A stretch of DNA of 64,000 nucleotides from Oscheius dolichura (taxonomy: Eukaryota > Nematoda > Chromadorea > Rhabditida > Rhabditidae). Positions 1-11,240 of this stretch are shown here, piece after piece (position 1 is the first letter of the stretch; each line of letters begins with the position of its first letter). The stretch lies in contig OW051492.1 in NCBI GenBank assembly GCA_932521035.1, forward strand, positions 4,898,001 through 4,962,000, read 5' to 3'. The position numbers and the translations under genes were made by a program. The notes below the pieces were generated by a model. It worked only from the letters and a program-made list of their open reading frames with translations. It made no database searches and had not been told where the DNA came from.

Positions 1-27
1 AAGAGGGAAGGGAGGACGGCCACTTAC

Positions 28-205
28 GGATGACAATGGCCGACGGAGACGGTGACGATGCCCCCGAACATGTCGAGGTACTTCTTGCCCTCGGAGTCGA
101 AGAGGAATTGCATCTGGCCCTTGGTGATGAGAAGGGGCTTCTGGTAGTAGGTCACCATGGACTTGGGCAGGAGGGGCCGCAGCTGCTGGACTCTCTGCAT
201 GGCTG
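28..205 (-). CDS. AGXT2: AGXT2-type aminotransferase, 5' coding exon (partial gene)
   Basis: Class III PLP-dependent aminotransferase of the alanine--glyoxylate aminotransferase 2 type; the family is mitochondrial and moves amino groups from alanine or related donors to glyoxylate. Only the N-terminal exon lies in the window; the rest runs off the left edge. The exon follows a good 3' splice site (ttttccag, ending 206) and ends at a gtaagt donor starting at 27. It encodes [20 protein letters not shown] followed by a glycine-rich stretch with [18 protein letters not shown], which I recognise from the family N-terminus. An in-frame ATG at 200-198 may be the start, placed just after the splice acceptor; a further upstream exon could not be joined in frame (one candidate at 322-360 meets a stop). 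It is transcribed away from the aminopeptidase gene starting at 527, so the two share a ~320-bp upstream region. ETNPPL-type phospholyase is the main alternative. Confidence 0.7.
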
Positions 206-526
206 CTGGAAAAGGGAAAAACGACTCGTGGGAGAAGGCATGGCAGAGGACATGGCGAATTGATAAGAACACACCGGGGCCGCTATCGAAATCAAGAAAT
301 AGAGGGGAGACGCCAACTGACCTCTTGGGAATTACACTCGCCGGGTCACACAGACACATTCGACCTCATGGACGCCATGTGGCGTCGCTTGTCGAGGACA
401 ATGGGCCCGTTTGATCTCGACATCCAACTGATAATCCCCTTTGTGTAATTAGCATAATCCTCTTCCCCTGGGGCAGAATTAACCTGTGGACTGAATCTGA
501 GCAGATGGCCATTTCTCTTCTTGGCT

Positions 527-3500
527 ATGAAGATGGGTCAAGAGAAGAGCAATTCTCGTCTACCGCTTTTGGTTGCTTTCCTGCTGGGAGCTTGTATCAC
601 TTTCCTCCTCTTCCGCCTTGGAGATGTCTACGGATTCGCCATACCGCTGGACACTGGAGGCGGCTCTTCGTCGGATGGCCGGCCCGCTTCTCCAGTCCCC
701 GTTCTCGTTCCCGCTCCGCCTGGCTATCGTCCACCTACAGCTACAGATGAGCCTGTCCTGGTACCCGCGCCACCAAGTCCGCCTCGGCTTCCTACTCCTG
801 TGAATACTTCAATTGCTCCAGTCCCGACGACGACGCCTCCTCCTATTCGACAGATCTCGGCGTTGCGTCTGAAGAAGGATATTTGGCCGAGTAAGCTCTT
901 TCCAGTAGGCAACACGTCGACATTTCAGAATATTACAACCTGTCCTTGCAAGTATTCCTTCCCGGATATGAAATGCCGATTCCCGCCGAACATAAATACA
1001 AATTCTTGGGGCGTCTTATCTTCTTCTTTGAGAACAAGAAACCCCTGAAGAGGATCGTCCTGAACCAGCGCGATCTGGACATCCACCGATGCAACTTGAC
1101 CACGGAGCAGGGCACGGTGCTGCCTATCAAGGAGATCAAGCGGGATAACCACCTGGAGTTCGTCACCTTCGAACTGTCCGAGGAACTCCCACCCGGCACC
1201 CATCGGCTCTATGTTAGTGATACTTGTACCATATTAAGGAGACGGTTCAGGTGGAGAGCATGGGCCAAATGGAACGGAATAATAAGGGACTTTATCTCTC
1301 GAGGCACAATGAGTTCGAGTCGAAGAGCCCCTACGTGGCCATCACCCAGATGGAGCCGGCCGATGCGCGAGCTATGGTGCCCTGCCTGGACGAGCCGGAG
1401 TACAAGGCCGTCTGGAAAGTGTCTGTCACCCATCCCAAGGGGACGATCGCCCTGGGAAACGAGGCGGAAGAATCTATACAACAGGAGTGAGAATAAGGAG
1501 ATGGGGCAGAGGATGGAGAGATTTCAGGGAGGACGAGTGGATGTTGACTAAGTTCGCGACGACCCCCCTCATGTCCAGCTACCTGGTGGCCATCTTCGTC
1601 GGCAACTACTCCTACCTCGAGGGCAACACCGGACGTGGACTCAGGGTACGCACCTATGCGCCCTACGAGTTGCTGGACGAGACGCACTGGGCACTGGAGG
1701 TGGCCATCAAGGCTATGGATACCTACGAGAAGATCTACAAGATACCGTATCCGTTGAAGAAACTCGGTAGGTTGAGAATGTTTCCTCTATTTGACTCGGC
1801 CTCGTTTAGACATGATCTATGTAGCCGACTTCGAGGCAGGGGCCATGGAAAATTGGGGCTTGGTGACTTATAGAGAGAGCGCTATCTTGTATCACAAAAC
1901 TAGATACCGCATGGATAATAAGAAGTATGTAGCCGACGTCGTGGCCCACGAGCTGGGTCATCAATGGTTCGGAAATCTTGTGACGACGGCCTGGTGGAGC
2001 CATCTCTGGTTGAACGAGGGGTGGGCGACATTCACCGAATTTGTGGGCACAGAAACCGCCTTTAACTCTTCCATTCCCGTTAGTTCCCGTTGAGAGTAGA
2101 CAACTTATGATATTCAGGACTACGAGTACTATTTGGGCAATATGAAGACGGCCATGGACATAGACAAATGCCCCGACCGCGGACGTCCCATGGTCTACGA
2201 ATTGGAAAATCACGATGCCATAACGGATATAATGTTCAATGCGCTCACCTATGAGAGGGGAAGCGCATTCCTCGCCATGCTGCATGAATTGCTCGGCTCG
2301 GATGTTTTCGACCAGGGTGTTGTGGTGGGTCATTTTGGGCGGACGAGAGGGCAGACACAGGTTTAGAACTATCTGGAGAAGTACCAATACAAGAACACGC
2401 GACAGGTGGACTTTTTCCGGGAGCTTGACGCCGTCGTTCCGGCGGAGATGCGTGGCCCAGACGGCAAGAGACTCAATGTGACGACCTTCGGGCTGAAGTA
2501 CACTCTGCAGAAGGGATTCCCCGTCGTCAGTCTCGTCCCTCACAACAAGACCCACGTGAGACTGTTCCAACAGAGATTCCGGGCCAACACGAACCCCGAC
2601 AAGCAGCGTTTCCAGCACAGCCCTTACGGGTGAGAGAAGGGCAGAGCAGACTAAACCATGCCCGTCTTCAGATATAAATGGGACGTTCCCATCTTTATTC
2701 AGCGAGGCGACAACGGACGCGAGTTCTACTGGCTGCCAGCTGGCCGGGATCTCTTCGTCCCGAAGTCGGGCAACGAGACACTGGTGGTGAATGCCGACTC
2801 GTTCGTCTACGCCGTCACCAACTACACAGACTCGCACTGGAAGGACATCGGCAGACATCTGAATGCAAACCATAAGGTGAGGTGGCCCGGAAAGGTGGTG
2901 AGCCAAGTATTTAGATATATTCGAATAAGACGAGGACTAGGCTCATGTTTGAAGTCGGCGAGTTGTTCCAGAGGGGGCTACTGTCCCCGGAGACCGTCGT
3001 CGATACCGGCGCTTACCTCTTCCAAAACGAGCAGGAGTATCTTCCCTTCGCTACTTTCCTCAAGTCATTCAGAGGAATGGAGCACGTCTACAGCTCTCAG
3101 GTGAAGGAGGCGATTGCGGTGAGTTCCGTCTACCGTTTTCAGTTTACCACCTGTTCAGAAGTTCCTAAAGGCCGGGTTGAAGGCACGGGTGAAGGAGATG
3201 GACATCAGGGAGACGGCCAGCCGGATCGTGGACTCCGAGAGCTTTGCCAAGGAACGGCTGCCGCTGCTGTTGTATACCGTGTACTGTGAAGCAGCCCCGG
3301 CCGATTGCCAGGCTGATCTGGCTCAAATCTTCGCGGAAGACTTCCTCTCGAAATGCCAGGACAACCAGATGGCCAGCGAGTGCTCCACGGTGCCCGTCGA
3401 GATTAGGACGCTAGTCTACTGTGAGGGAGTTCGATCGGGAGATGACGCCGTCGCCGAAATGGTACGACCGCCTGTTTAACCAAATGAGACTATCCGTTCA

Positions 3501-3974
3501 GATAATGAGAATGGGAAAGTTCGAGAAGCGTCAAGCCGAGGTGGAGAGCCTGCTCCTGGCCACGCTGTGCTCCCGCAGCAAGAAGGTCGTCTGGAAATCG
3601 TTGGCCACACTCGGAGTCAAGAATCCCACCAACGCTACCTCGCTCCTGGTCGACGGCGGACTGAATGCCCCACTTGTGGCGGATGACATCCTCGAGACGT
3701 TCTACGAGAAGAAGGCGGTCCATGAGAATGCCGCGTCTCGAACTGGCCCCCCGAGGAGATTTAGAAAGGTTGTCCGTCCTTCTGCTTTTCTCTTGGCAAA
3801 CGCCAGTTTCAGTTTGGTTCCAATGTGCAGTATGAGACGGCCGAAAAGCTCAGGAAGGCGATCTCGAAGGCCGTTGACAGGGGACAGAAAACGATGGGAA
3901 ACATCGATGTGGAGAGAGGGAGACAGCTGGCCGCGGCACTCGAGAAGAAGGCCCAAGAGTTCGGCTTTTTGTGA
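527..3974 (+). CDS. Aminopeptidase N family (M1 zinc metallopeptidase), copy 1
   Basis: Membrane M1 aminopeptidase removing N-terminal residues from extracellular peptides. Twelve exons: 527-890, 929-1212, 1251-1486, 1528-1766, 1810-2078, 2118-2324, 2367-2629, 2672-2876, 2915-3118, 3159-3461, 3502-3768, 3813-3974; about 1000 aa, normal for the family. A short cytoplasmic N-terminus is followed by a signal anchor ([18 protein letters not shown]), a Pro-rich stalk (residues ~50-110), then the peptidase. Exon 5 carries the exopeptidase motif GAMENWG and zinc site [10 protein letters not shown] with the distal Glu in WLNEGWATF, so it looks catalytically competent. The C-terminal ERAP1-like helical domain is present. 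Introns are 38-44 nt. ATG 527 and 533 are both possible starts. The end of exon 11 (near 3730-3768) is the least certain part. A second family member lies at 30090-33737 on the other strand. Confidence 0.9.
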
Positions 3975-4228
3975 TAGTCCTCCCGTTATAAACAATGTTT
4001 ATATTCATGTTTACTTGTTCTTCCCTCTTGGTTGTCCCTGTTCCTCCTCTCTCCCGGCGCATGCCTTCTCATACAGCCACCATGAATAAGGTATCTTGTT
4101 TTGATGAGTAGAATACAAATGAGACGTTTCGAAACCGTCTCTTCCATCGATTTCTTATCCCGCCACCATCGTGGTCATAGCGTGCCTATATCTTCGTGGG
4201 AGAGCGCCCGCGCTGGCCACAAAACGAC

Positions 4229-4762
4229 ATGAGCTCCAAGCTGTTCGCTGGTATTTTGCCCCCCTCTCCCCGTTTTCCTTTCTGTTTCAGTCCGTCGCTC
4301 AAATTCCAAGACCGCCTTGGTCACCCCGCTCTATTCTCCCGATTCCATCCTCAAGCTCAATGTCGGAGGTACCCGGTTCGACACCCGGCTGAGGACCCTT
4401 CTGGCCGATCGTAACGGCACCATGTTCAAGATATTCGCCTGTCTGCTGGAGGCCGGAGCCGAGTACAAGTTCCCCCAGAAGGACGACGACGGAATGGTGA
4501 GTCACGTCTGCCGAATAGACAGGTCCCGTTCAGTTCTTCTTGGACATCGATCCCGAGGAGTTTCGCATCCTCCTGAACAATCTGCGCTTTCTGACCCAGC
4601 TGCAAGGAGGTTTGTGTCCCATCCTCCCCGTATCGGCTTCTTTCAGCTCCTGAGATGGAGCGGGAGAAGGAGCCAGTGGAGGCGGACGATGACGCACGCT
4701 CGACGCAATCCGTCGGCCTTTGGTCGCGTATCTCCAAGAAGAACTCCATCAACTCCAACTAA
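4229..4762 (+). CDS. BTB/POZ (KCTD-type tetramerisation domain) protein
   Basis: Small protein (about 139 aa) dominated by a T1/BTB domain as in KCTD proteins, which usually act as cullin-3 adaptors or oligomerisation modules. Exons 4229-4250, 4291-4496, 4534-4609, 4647-4762. The domain runs from residue ~24 to ~102 and shows the hallmark ILKLNVGGTRFDTRLRTLL and FLDIDPEEFRILLNNLRF. The C-terminal tail is short, acidic then basic, with no second domain. The ATG at 4229 gives a short first exon before a 40-nt intron; splicing restores the domain frame. The gene is tail-to-tail with the epoxide hydrolase: the two stop codons are 20 nt apart, so the 3' UTRs must overlap. Which KCTD subgroup it belongs to is not clear from sequence alone. 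Confidence 0.8.
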
Positions 4763-4782
4763 TAACCGTATTTATTTGTCCA

Positions 4783-6197
4783 CTACAACTTTGAGCTAAC
4801 TGAACCGTCTTCTGTTGCCTCTTCTCTCGATCCAGAGTAGTCGTCGCTCTTCAGGAACTCTTCCACGTACTTGTTTACCTAAACCCCTTTCATCTGCCCG
4901 TGTCGTCCTCACCATCTCTGGCTCGTCTTGCATCACCCAGTGGGACGCTCCTTCGATCTTCTGCAGTCGCCCGTTTCGGCAGTACTGGAGGCTGTTCTCT
5001 GCTCCTTTGACCTCTACAAATCTGTCGCCCGTTCCAAAAATGATGAGTGTTGGTGGCTAAAGAGACTCCTCTGTCCACCTTATGGAGACTCACCTTGACC
5101 ATGGCCTCTTCCCCGGTCAGTGTCTTGACGGACGGAAGGCACCGGTAGTAGTTGATGGCGGAGGTTAGAGCTTCTGTTGATTGGGTTCAAATAATCATAT
5201 TGATACACATACTGGGCTGGCTGAACGCGTATTTCCACGCCTCGAGATCCTCTTCCGTGAAGTTGTGTTTATTTCTCAAGCCGGCCTGCTTTCCCCAGAA
5301 CATCATCTTGAACCGAGAGTAATCACCGGCAGTTACGGCCAGTTCGGGGATGTACGGCGATTGGAACATGAAGATGTACCTGGAAATGAAGTGGTAGACC
5401 AGGGAAAACAGTAAGCTACCAGCTCTTGAGCAGTTGGGTCAGTCCTCCCGACCGGAAGGCCGACGGATGGGGCACATTGCAAATAATCAGCTTCTCCACA
5501 AGGTCGGGGAACATCATGGCCGTCTAAAAGGAACATCTTGTTCTTGAGGAGGACGACACTCCTACCCTCCACCCGACGATGGCCCCCCAGTCGTGGCTCA
5601 ACAGGTAGCACCTTTCATACCCTGAATATGGTTAACAAGACACGTGCCAAGTTCTATACCGAGTTTCTCAATAACCTGTCGGATGTCATTGGCCAGGAGG
5701 TCGAGATGGTAGTTGGAGATGCCGTCCGGCTTGTCGCTCAGGTTGTACCCCCTCATGTCTACTGCCACGCATCTGAACCGGGTCATTATCGTTTAAACTC
5801 AAAGGAAATACCTGTAATCCTTTTCAAAATACCTCAGTTGATATCGCCAGGAGTACCAGAACTCTGAACATGCCACCCTTGTTAGATAGCCCGCCGCTTA
5901 CCGGGATATCCGTGGAGCATCAGTAGGAGAGGAGCGTCGTCCCTTCCAGTTTGCACATAGTGCAGTTTAACACTCTAAAAATTATTCGATCAAATAAAAG
6001 GTCGGACCCACGTCCAGCTGGAGGTATCCCTCGTTCCATCCTTCCAAGCAGCGCGGCTTCTTATGCTCTACTGTGGCGAAGAACTGACTGCCGTATTTAA
6101 TTCGACCCAGGAGGAGCAGGAATGCCGTGTAGCTGGTCCAGACAACTTGGAATACTTTGAAGAAGAAATAGCGAAAGAGGCGATTGACTATGCCCAT
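4783..6197 (-). CDS. Epoxide hydrolase (alpha/beta-hydrolase fold, membrane-anchored)
   Basis: Hydrolyses epoxides, in the family often fatty-acid epoxides, to diols. Ten exons on the minus strand: 6197-6012, 5974-5902, 5863-5812, 5772-5660, 5621-5566, 5523-5420, 5379-5213, 5173-5094, 5056-4913, 4878-4783; 356 aa. An N-terminal hydrophobic segment (residues ~15-32) probably anchors it in the ER. Visible motifs: oxyanion region LLLMLHGYPE, nucleophile Asp in LSHDWGA, cap-domain segment LTSAINYYR, charge-relay Asp in IIFGTGDRF and His in GASHWVMQDEP. Every exon join keeps frame, with introns of about 33-43 nt. Resembles the nematode CEEH type. The AATAAA signal (about 4775-4770) lies between the two convergent stop codons. 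Confidence 0.88.
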
Positions 6198-7148
6198 GGA
6201 GACGGGGAGAGGAGTGTATTGAGGGAGCGGGTACACAAGGGGGTAAACAGAGTCCTTGTGTTTCTTGACCCGTATCAACGGATGGAAATCGATAACCGGG
6301 TGATGACATAGACCAAAAAGGGCTGGGGGCCAACTAGGTTCTAGTCTTATGGTCATGGAATGGGTCTCCTTTTTAAATCCAGAAACCGAAAAGGAAGACA
6401 GAACAGGTTTCCAGGCGAGGGATGTCACTTCTCACTTTCGTCCTCATCCCATTTCCCCTGAATGTGCCTCCTTCGCAAAGTTTGCCTTTCTTTGACCGGT
6501 GCGCTTCTTTGATCCATCCTGACCCAGTTTAATTTGAATTTTCTTCGAAATTTTCCGGCTAACCTTCGTGTTTCTCTTTCTCAGCTGATAAGAATCTGGC
6601 GGCACGCGACGCTCGAACACCGGAACTCGCTTGGAGGCCGTCGTCTCCCTTTTGCCTCCTGCCCCTCTCCCCGGTCACCTTTTGGCGGACAGATCATAAG
6701 GTACCGAGTATGACGTGGACTGCAGATGTCCCGACTTTTTTCCCCTTCGGCCACTGCTCAAAAAGGCCGCCCCGGCCCAGCTGCACGCGTTTTCGCGCAT
6801 CAGGAGATGGCCCGGTCATCGAGAGAGAAATAAAGAGATCATCTTGTCCTCTTGTTGATAGATCGAATAGCAGGGCCTTGAATCAAATGAGAGGAGATCC
6901 CTTCATCTGCTCGAACCTTCAACTAACAATACGAGAAGAGATACAGTGAAAGTCGTCGTAGGAGCCATAGAAGGGCACACTTCTTTTCCCAACAGGATCG
7001 AGCCGGCTAGTTGTTTCTCCTCTCCTCCTGTCAAATCACCCGAATCAATGTATTTCATAACTTGTCTTTTTCCGGAGCCTCGCAGCTGCTGTTGTTCAGA
7101 CAGCCCAGCTGGTAGGCTCCTTTTGGTGCACTCCCTTGCTGCTCTGCC

Positions 7149-7196
7149 ATGGACCGCTCGCTCCTCGTCCAGTACTGGAGGCACTTCTTCGACCAG
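7149..7196 (+). other. Possible alternative first exon of hlh-2 (16 codons)
   Basis: ATG-led open stretch encoding MDRSLLVQYWRHFFDQ, ending exactly at CAG followed by a gtcagt donor, phase 0. The exon at 11223 begins after a good acceptor (atatttcag) and is open in phase 0 through to ATG 11241, so splicing would make an N-terminally extended protein. No homology was recognised for the peptide. Weak call resting on splice signals and frame only. Confidence 0.25.
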
Positions 7197-7810
7197 GTCA
7201 GTTAGCCTCTCTACCTCGGCTCTGGGTGATCAGGAATGACTTATGACTGCTCTTGATTGTTGGCAATCCGGTTCCAAAGATGGTGACCTCCCCGGAACCC
7301 GTCCCCCCGGTTACGGTAGTCTCGTCTATCCACCGGCTTTAAAAATTGTCGTAACCCTACGGGGATGTCGACAATGGCGCAACTCTTGACAAGGAGATAA
7401 GGCGCCAGCTGCGCACTTACTCAGCGTTACAAAAGTTGCATCAGGACCATCCGACTGGCCTACCTGGGGGATGTCTCCTACTCTCTTCCTATCCTATATA
7501 TTTTCATCGATCACTACCTCTCTACCACTAGAGCGATCTCCTTTATCCATTTCACCGACTCCCTTATCAATAGAGCCTCCTACTCTTCCCCCGTCTGCCG
7601 ACTCATCCTCTATCCATAAGTTCAGTCGGCCCTAATACTATTTCTCCCTGATCTCTACCCCCATAAATTTAAACGTTTTCCCGCGTAGAAGCTTCTATAG
7701 CCGGGAATATGACCAATTCAATTTCTGGCGCTAATTTCGTTCGAAGCAAACCATTGCCGCACCGTACCGAGAGGGGGCGGGCATCGGTGGACTCATTCGA
7801 CTCCCGACTT

Positions 7811-7867
7811 ATGGAAGCGTCTGCCGCCGAGGCTTGGAAACTCTACGCGGATATACTAACGGAGCAG
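7811..7867 (+). other. Second possible alternative first exon of hlh-2 (19 codons)
   Basis: ATG-led open stretch encoding MEASAAEAWKLYADILTEQ, ending at CAG before a gtcggt donor, phase 0 like the candidate at 7149-7196. Both could join the acceptor at 11222. The predicted peptide is amphipathic. Weak call resting on splice signals and frame only. Confidence 0.22.
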
Positions 7868-8346
7868 GTCGGTCAGGGGGATACTGTAGGGAGTAGCAAT
7901 CAGACGTGGCTCATTTATTATTGAAAGCGTCGATGGAATTTCACCTGTCCGGCCGCTCAGAATCTCCTCCGGCTCGAGTTAGTCGTTCTCTTTTTGCCTC
8001 TCTCTCTCTCTCTCTTGGACAAAAAGAGCGACCAATTCAATCTATTAGGTCGTTTAGCTCATTAGCGGCCGGCTAATAATGTCACGGGGGCCGCTCGTTC
8101 CGAGGGCTTCTACTCACTGTCAACTGTTGCTACTCCCTCCTACGGGCCTCTTTCCCTTGTCAGCCATCGATCCCCACCATTTCCCCGGCAATATATCCCT
8201 GTGTAACAGATTATGGTAGCCGAGCACATGCCACATCTCTCTCTCTCTATGTACACATCTATTCTCTAGGGAAAAAGAACGGGGACAGTTGTCCCGGCTG
8301 GAAAAGGAATAGTCCGGGTGCGACCGAACCCAGGGACCTGTGAAGA

Positions 8347-8557
8347 CAGCTGTCGCAGGTGTGGCCAGTGGCCTGACGTCAGCGTGTGTTAGGTGTTATC
8401 ACCTGCAACTGGAAGACCGTTTAGCCACCTGCACATCTGTGGGAACGGCTGTCTGTCGTGGGAAAATGGCCGACCGTGGGATATCCCTCGGGAGAACAGC
8501 TGCACAGCTGGACAACATATCTGGGGTAGCCCTTCTGGCACATGCGCGGGACACATG
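8347..8557. promoter_or_regulatory. Dense E-box (CANNTG) cluster
   Basis: Ten CANNTG sites in 211 bp: CAGCTG 8347, CAGGTG 8356, CACCTG 8400, CAACTG 8406, CACCTG 8426, CATCTG 8434, CAGCTG 8497, CAGCTG 8505, CACATG 8539, CACATG 8552. Random DNA would give about three. bHLH E-protein dimers bind such sites, and the cluster lies 2.7 kb upstream of the hlh-2 coding region, so an autoregulatory enhancer is a reasonable inference. Confidence 0.5.
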
Positions 8558-11167
8558 TCATCGTCTGCCTCGACTGCTTCAGTCTCCTCTCCTTCCCCTG
8601 GCTGGCCCCGAGTACTCGGGTATAGAGTACCGTATCCTCCCGTTCCCCCCGGGTCTGACTCATCGGAGCATCGCCCCGATGTACTACAGGAGTGTAGGCG
8701 GGATCAGGGTCTGAATCGATGTTCGAAGTGCGTCCGCCTCACATTTTACGGCCTGGCGGCTCCCTCTCCACTACCGTATCCCGAATCCAATTAGCTCAAA
8801 ATAACAATTGTTGTTAGCCAAACATCTACGTCTTCCCGGAGTCCCCTCACCTCTGGGGGTACTGTAGCCGGACTAGTCGGGCCAGCCCGTCGCCGCTTCC
8901 TCATTCGACTCCCGCGTTAATGCGCTTATATCCATTGGTTTCTGAGCAACGCACTTTATCAACCGCTACAGTAGTATCATAATAGCATTTATCTCTAAAA
9001 TTACCCTTGACCGCCTAGACCAGTCGGGTTGCCCATTGTCCTCCCGTCGTCCCGAGCCTGTCCTCCCCCGGATAGAGAGAGGCCCCCTGGCATCCGTCGC
9101 ACATCTCATTATGTCCTTCAAATAAAGCCATCGTCTGCTATCAGATCGGCTAACAGCGCGTGAAATGGTGTAGCTCGTCTCGATCCAATTATCCTTCTAT
9201 GTGTCCAATTTGCGCAACCACCAATATTACCACTTCGGAGTGGCTGCCCGAGATTTCTCATTACGCCAACAGATAATTGAATAAACTATTAGCGCCCCGA
9301 GGCCGCTCCTTACCGTAGTCTCGTCGTTTCTTTGGCTGCCGCCCGGTCCGTAGTCCATTCTTCCCCTCGGGACTATTCCATCGACTGATTGCCTTCTACG
9401 GCTTGGATTTGTTCAGCTGCCGCCGGTCGACCGCATCTGCCCCTCATTATGATGTGTACAGCCAGTCCGATACATGAGCCCACCTTCGCCTTTTTATCAT
9501 CTCCCATCCACACTTTACGAACAAGACGGAAGAGACAGTGTCTCCTGGAGACATCTTGACCGGAAGAGATGATCTATCCCCGGGCATTTCCACCGTCAAT
9601 CAATGCTCCTCTCCCGTCGGCCACATCTGTTTTCGATCGAGCCTCCGCCCTATAGCCCGGCTCCCTTCTCCTTCCCCCGAATTGATGGTCTTACAATCCC
9701 TGGGAACCCCGGGTAGAGTGTGAAACTAGCCGCCTGTCGCCCTCTTCTGTCCCTTTGACCGTCTCCGGGCGGTGACGCAACGCCATCTGGCAGGTGATCC
9801 GGCAGAACCGAGAAAAGATTCGTGAAAGAACCATCTATCGCGTGGATCCTCCAGAAAAAGAGCCCCGTTTACATTGTCCTGGGGTATACTGTAGCGGAGA
9901 GAAGGACCTCCTCCTAATCGGTGTCTTCAACAGTATATCTTTAGTTAATTGGGCAGAGAGTAGTAGAGATCCAAAGAGTTCACCCTATACCAGCAGAAGG
10001 TGTGTAAAGCCCCTAGTTTGACAAGAAGTTGCGCAAGGTCGGGTAATCCCCCCTAGAGATGTTTGACGATGTGACAAGATTACGGTAGCTTCTTAATTGG
10101 ATTAGGAACTGTTAATCCTCACCTAGTAACCTATTTTTGGGCGGGAAGATGATGTCCTTGCGAGAGAGAGATCACCTTGATGGAGCTGGAGAAGACGCCC
10201 AGCTGGCGAACCAGTTTGGCGCGGGCCACCCTATGAAAAATGGCTTTCCTCGTTCTCCTATGCACACACACCGTTTGAAACATTTCTCCTTGTTTTCCAC
10301 GTGCTTGTGGGGGTCAGCAATTAGGGGATTTATGAGCTGGGACGGCCTTGTATTTGCCGGGTGACGGTGCCACAGGGGATAGTCACACCGCTAAGCCCTC
10401 TTCGGTGGGAGACGTCGCCTTCTCGTCGTCTTTTCGGCACAAAGCATCCGTCTATAATTAGGAGATAAAGTTGAAATTAGCTCCCAAAAAACGGGTGGTA
10501 ATCTTGTGGCAGACTCCCCGCTGCTAATCGCGGTGGCCTCCCGGATTGACCCTCGGAGGAGGAGGCGTGACCCGTCCGCGTGCGCCCACCGTATTCGGCT
10601 ATGCTCAAGCAGGAAGATCCCTGCTCCTACAATACCTGTGACCCCCACAGATTCCCCCCGCTTGAGGTAAACTTATTTTCTTAGAAATGCCCCCGTCCAG
10701 ACTGATCCTCCCCGATCAGATCTAGATCTCTCCTCAAAAGCCCCTCTGTTTACTTCTCGCATAATCAACCCGGCCTATTCCGGTCAAGTCTCGTATATTC
10801 CTCCATACAGTAACCTGCTGTGTCGAATTTAACCTCGCCCTCGCCCCCTTCCCGGACAGACCGACAAAGTTCGCCCACCCCAATTAAAAGGGCAGGGAGG
10901 GGGAGGCGATGCCGTGGGCTACAGTGCCCCGGGATATCCTCGGGACCTCTTTGTGTGGTTCGATCGATTGGGAAGAATCTGTGCCCTCCACCGGCCGGCC
11001 GCTCTCTCGCCTCCCTCATTTTATGAACCGTGCCATTCTGCGCGACCTTCTCCTCTCTTTCTCAGTTCGTTCAAACCGCCATTAACGTACATGCTAATGA
11101 GAGGAGAAGTCTCTTTGTCCCTCCTGGCCTTCTTTCCGACTTTTGTCGGGGGTGCGCGACGAGGAGA

Positions 11168-11206
11168 CAGCTGTCCTCCCAGCTGAGAAAAGGCATTCCC
11201 CAGCTG
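11168..11206. promoter_or_regulatory. Three CAGCTG E-boxes just upstream of hlh-2
   Basis: CAGCTG at 11168-11173, 11180-11185 and 11201-11206, the last two in the shared context cccagctgaga. They end 35 bp before the ATG at 11241 and lie just before the 3' splice acceptor at 11222. Same class of site as the distal cluster. Confidence 0.45.
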
Positions 11207-11240
11207 AGAAGAGATATTTCAGCTTCGAGAGGTGAAGCCG

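Larger units (their letters stand above)
6198..11222. other. Long non-coding stretch upstream of hlh-2
   Basis: About 5 kb with no convincing gene. ORFs are short and lack family resemblance. It contains (CT)n runs near 8001-8017 and 8236-8250, many copies of a palindromic TACNGTA motif (7312, 7882, 8628, 8772, 8860, 8967, 9311, 9887, 10081), the E-box cluster listed separately, and two short ATG-led stretches ending at gtc donors (7149-7196, 7811-7867) that might be alternative first exons. A minus-strand exon-like piece at about 10178-10232 (acceptor tttttcatag, donor gtgatctc) has no partner exons. Position and motif content suggest regulatory DNA for hlh-2. Confidence 0.5.

Noticed and set aside
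1806-2906. 366-aa minus-strand ORF across aminopeptidase N copy 1
   Set aside because: Antisense shadow of conserved zinc-peptidase exons.
10138-10232. Minus-strand exon-like segment with good acceptor and donor
   Set aside because: No partner exons or homology were found on either side; kept only as a remark in the intergenic entry.
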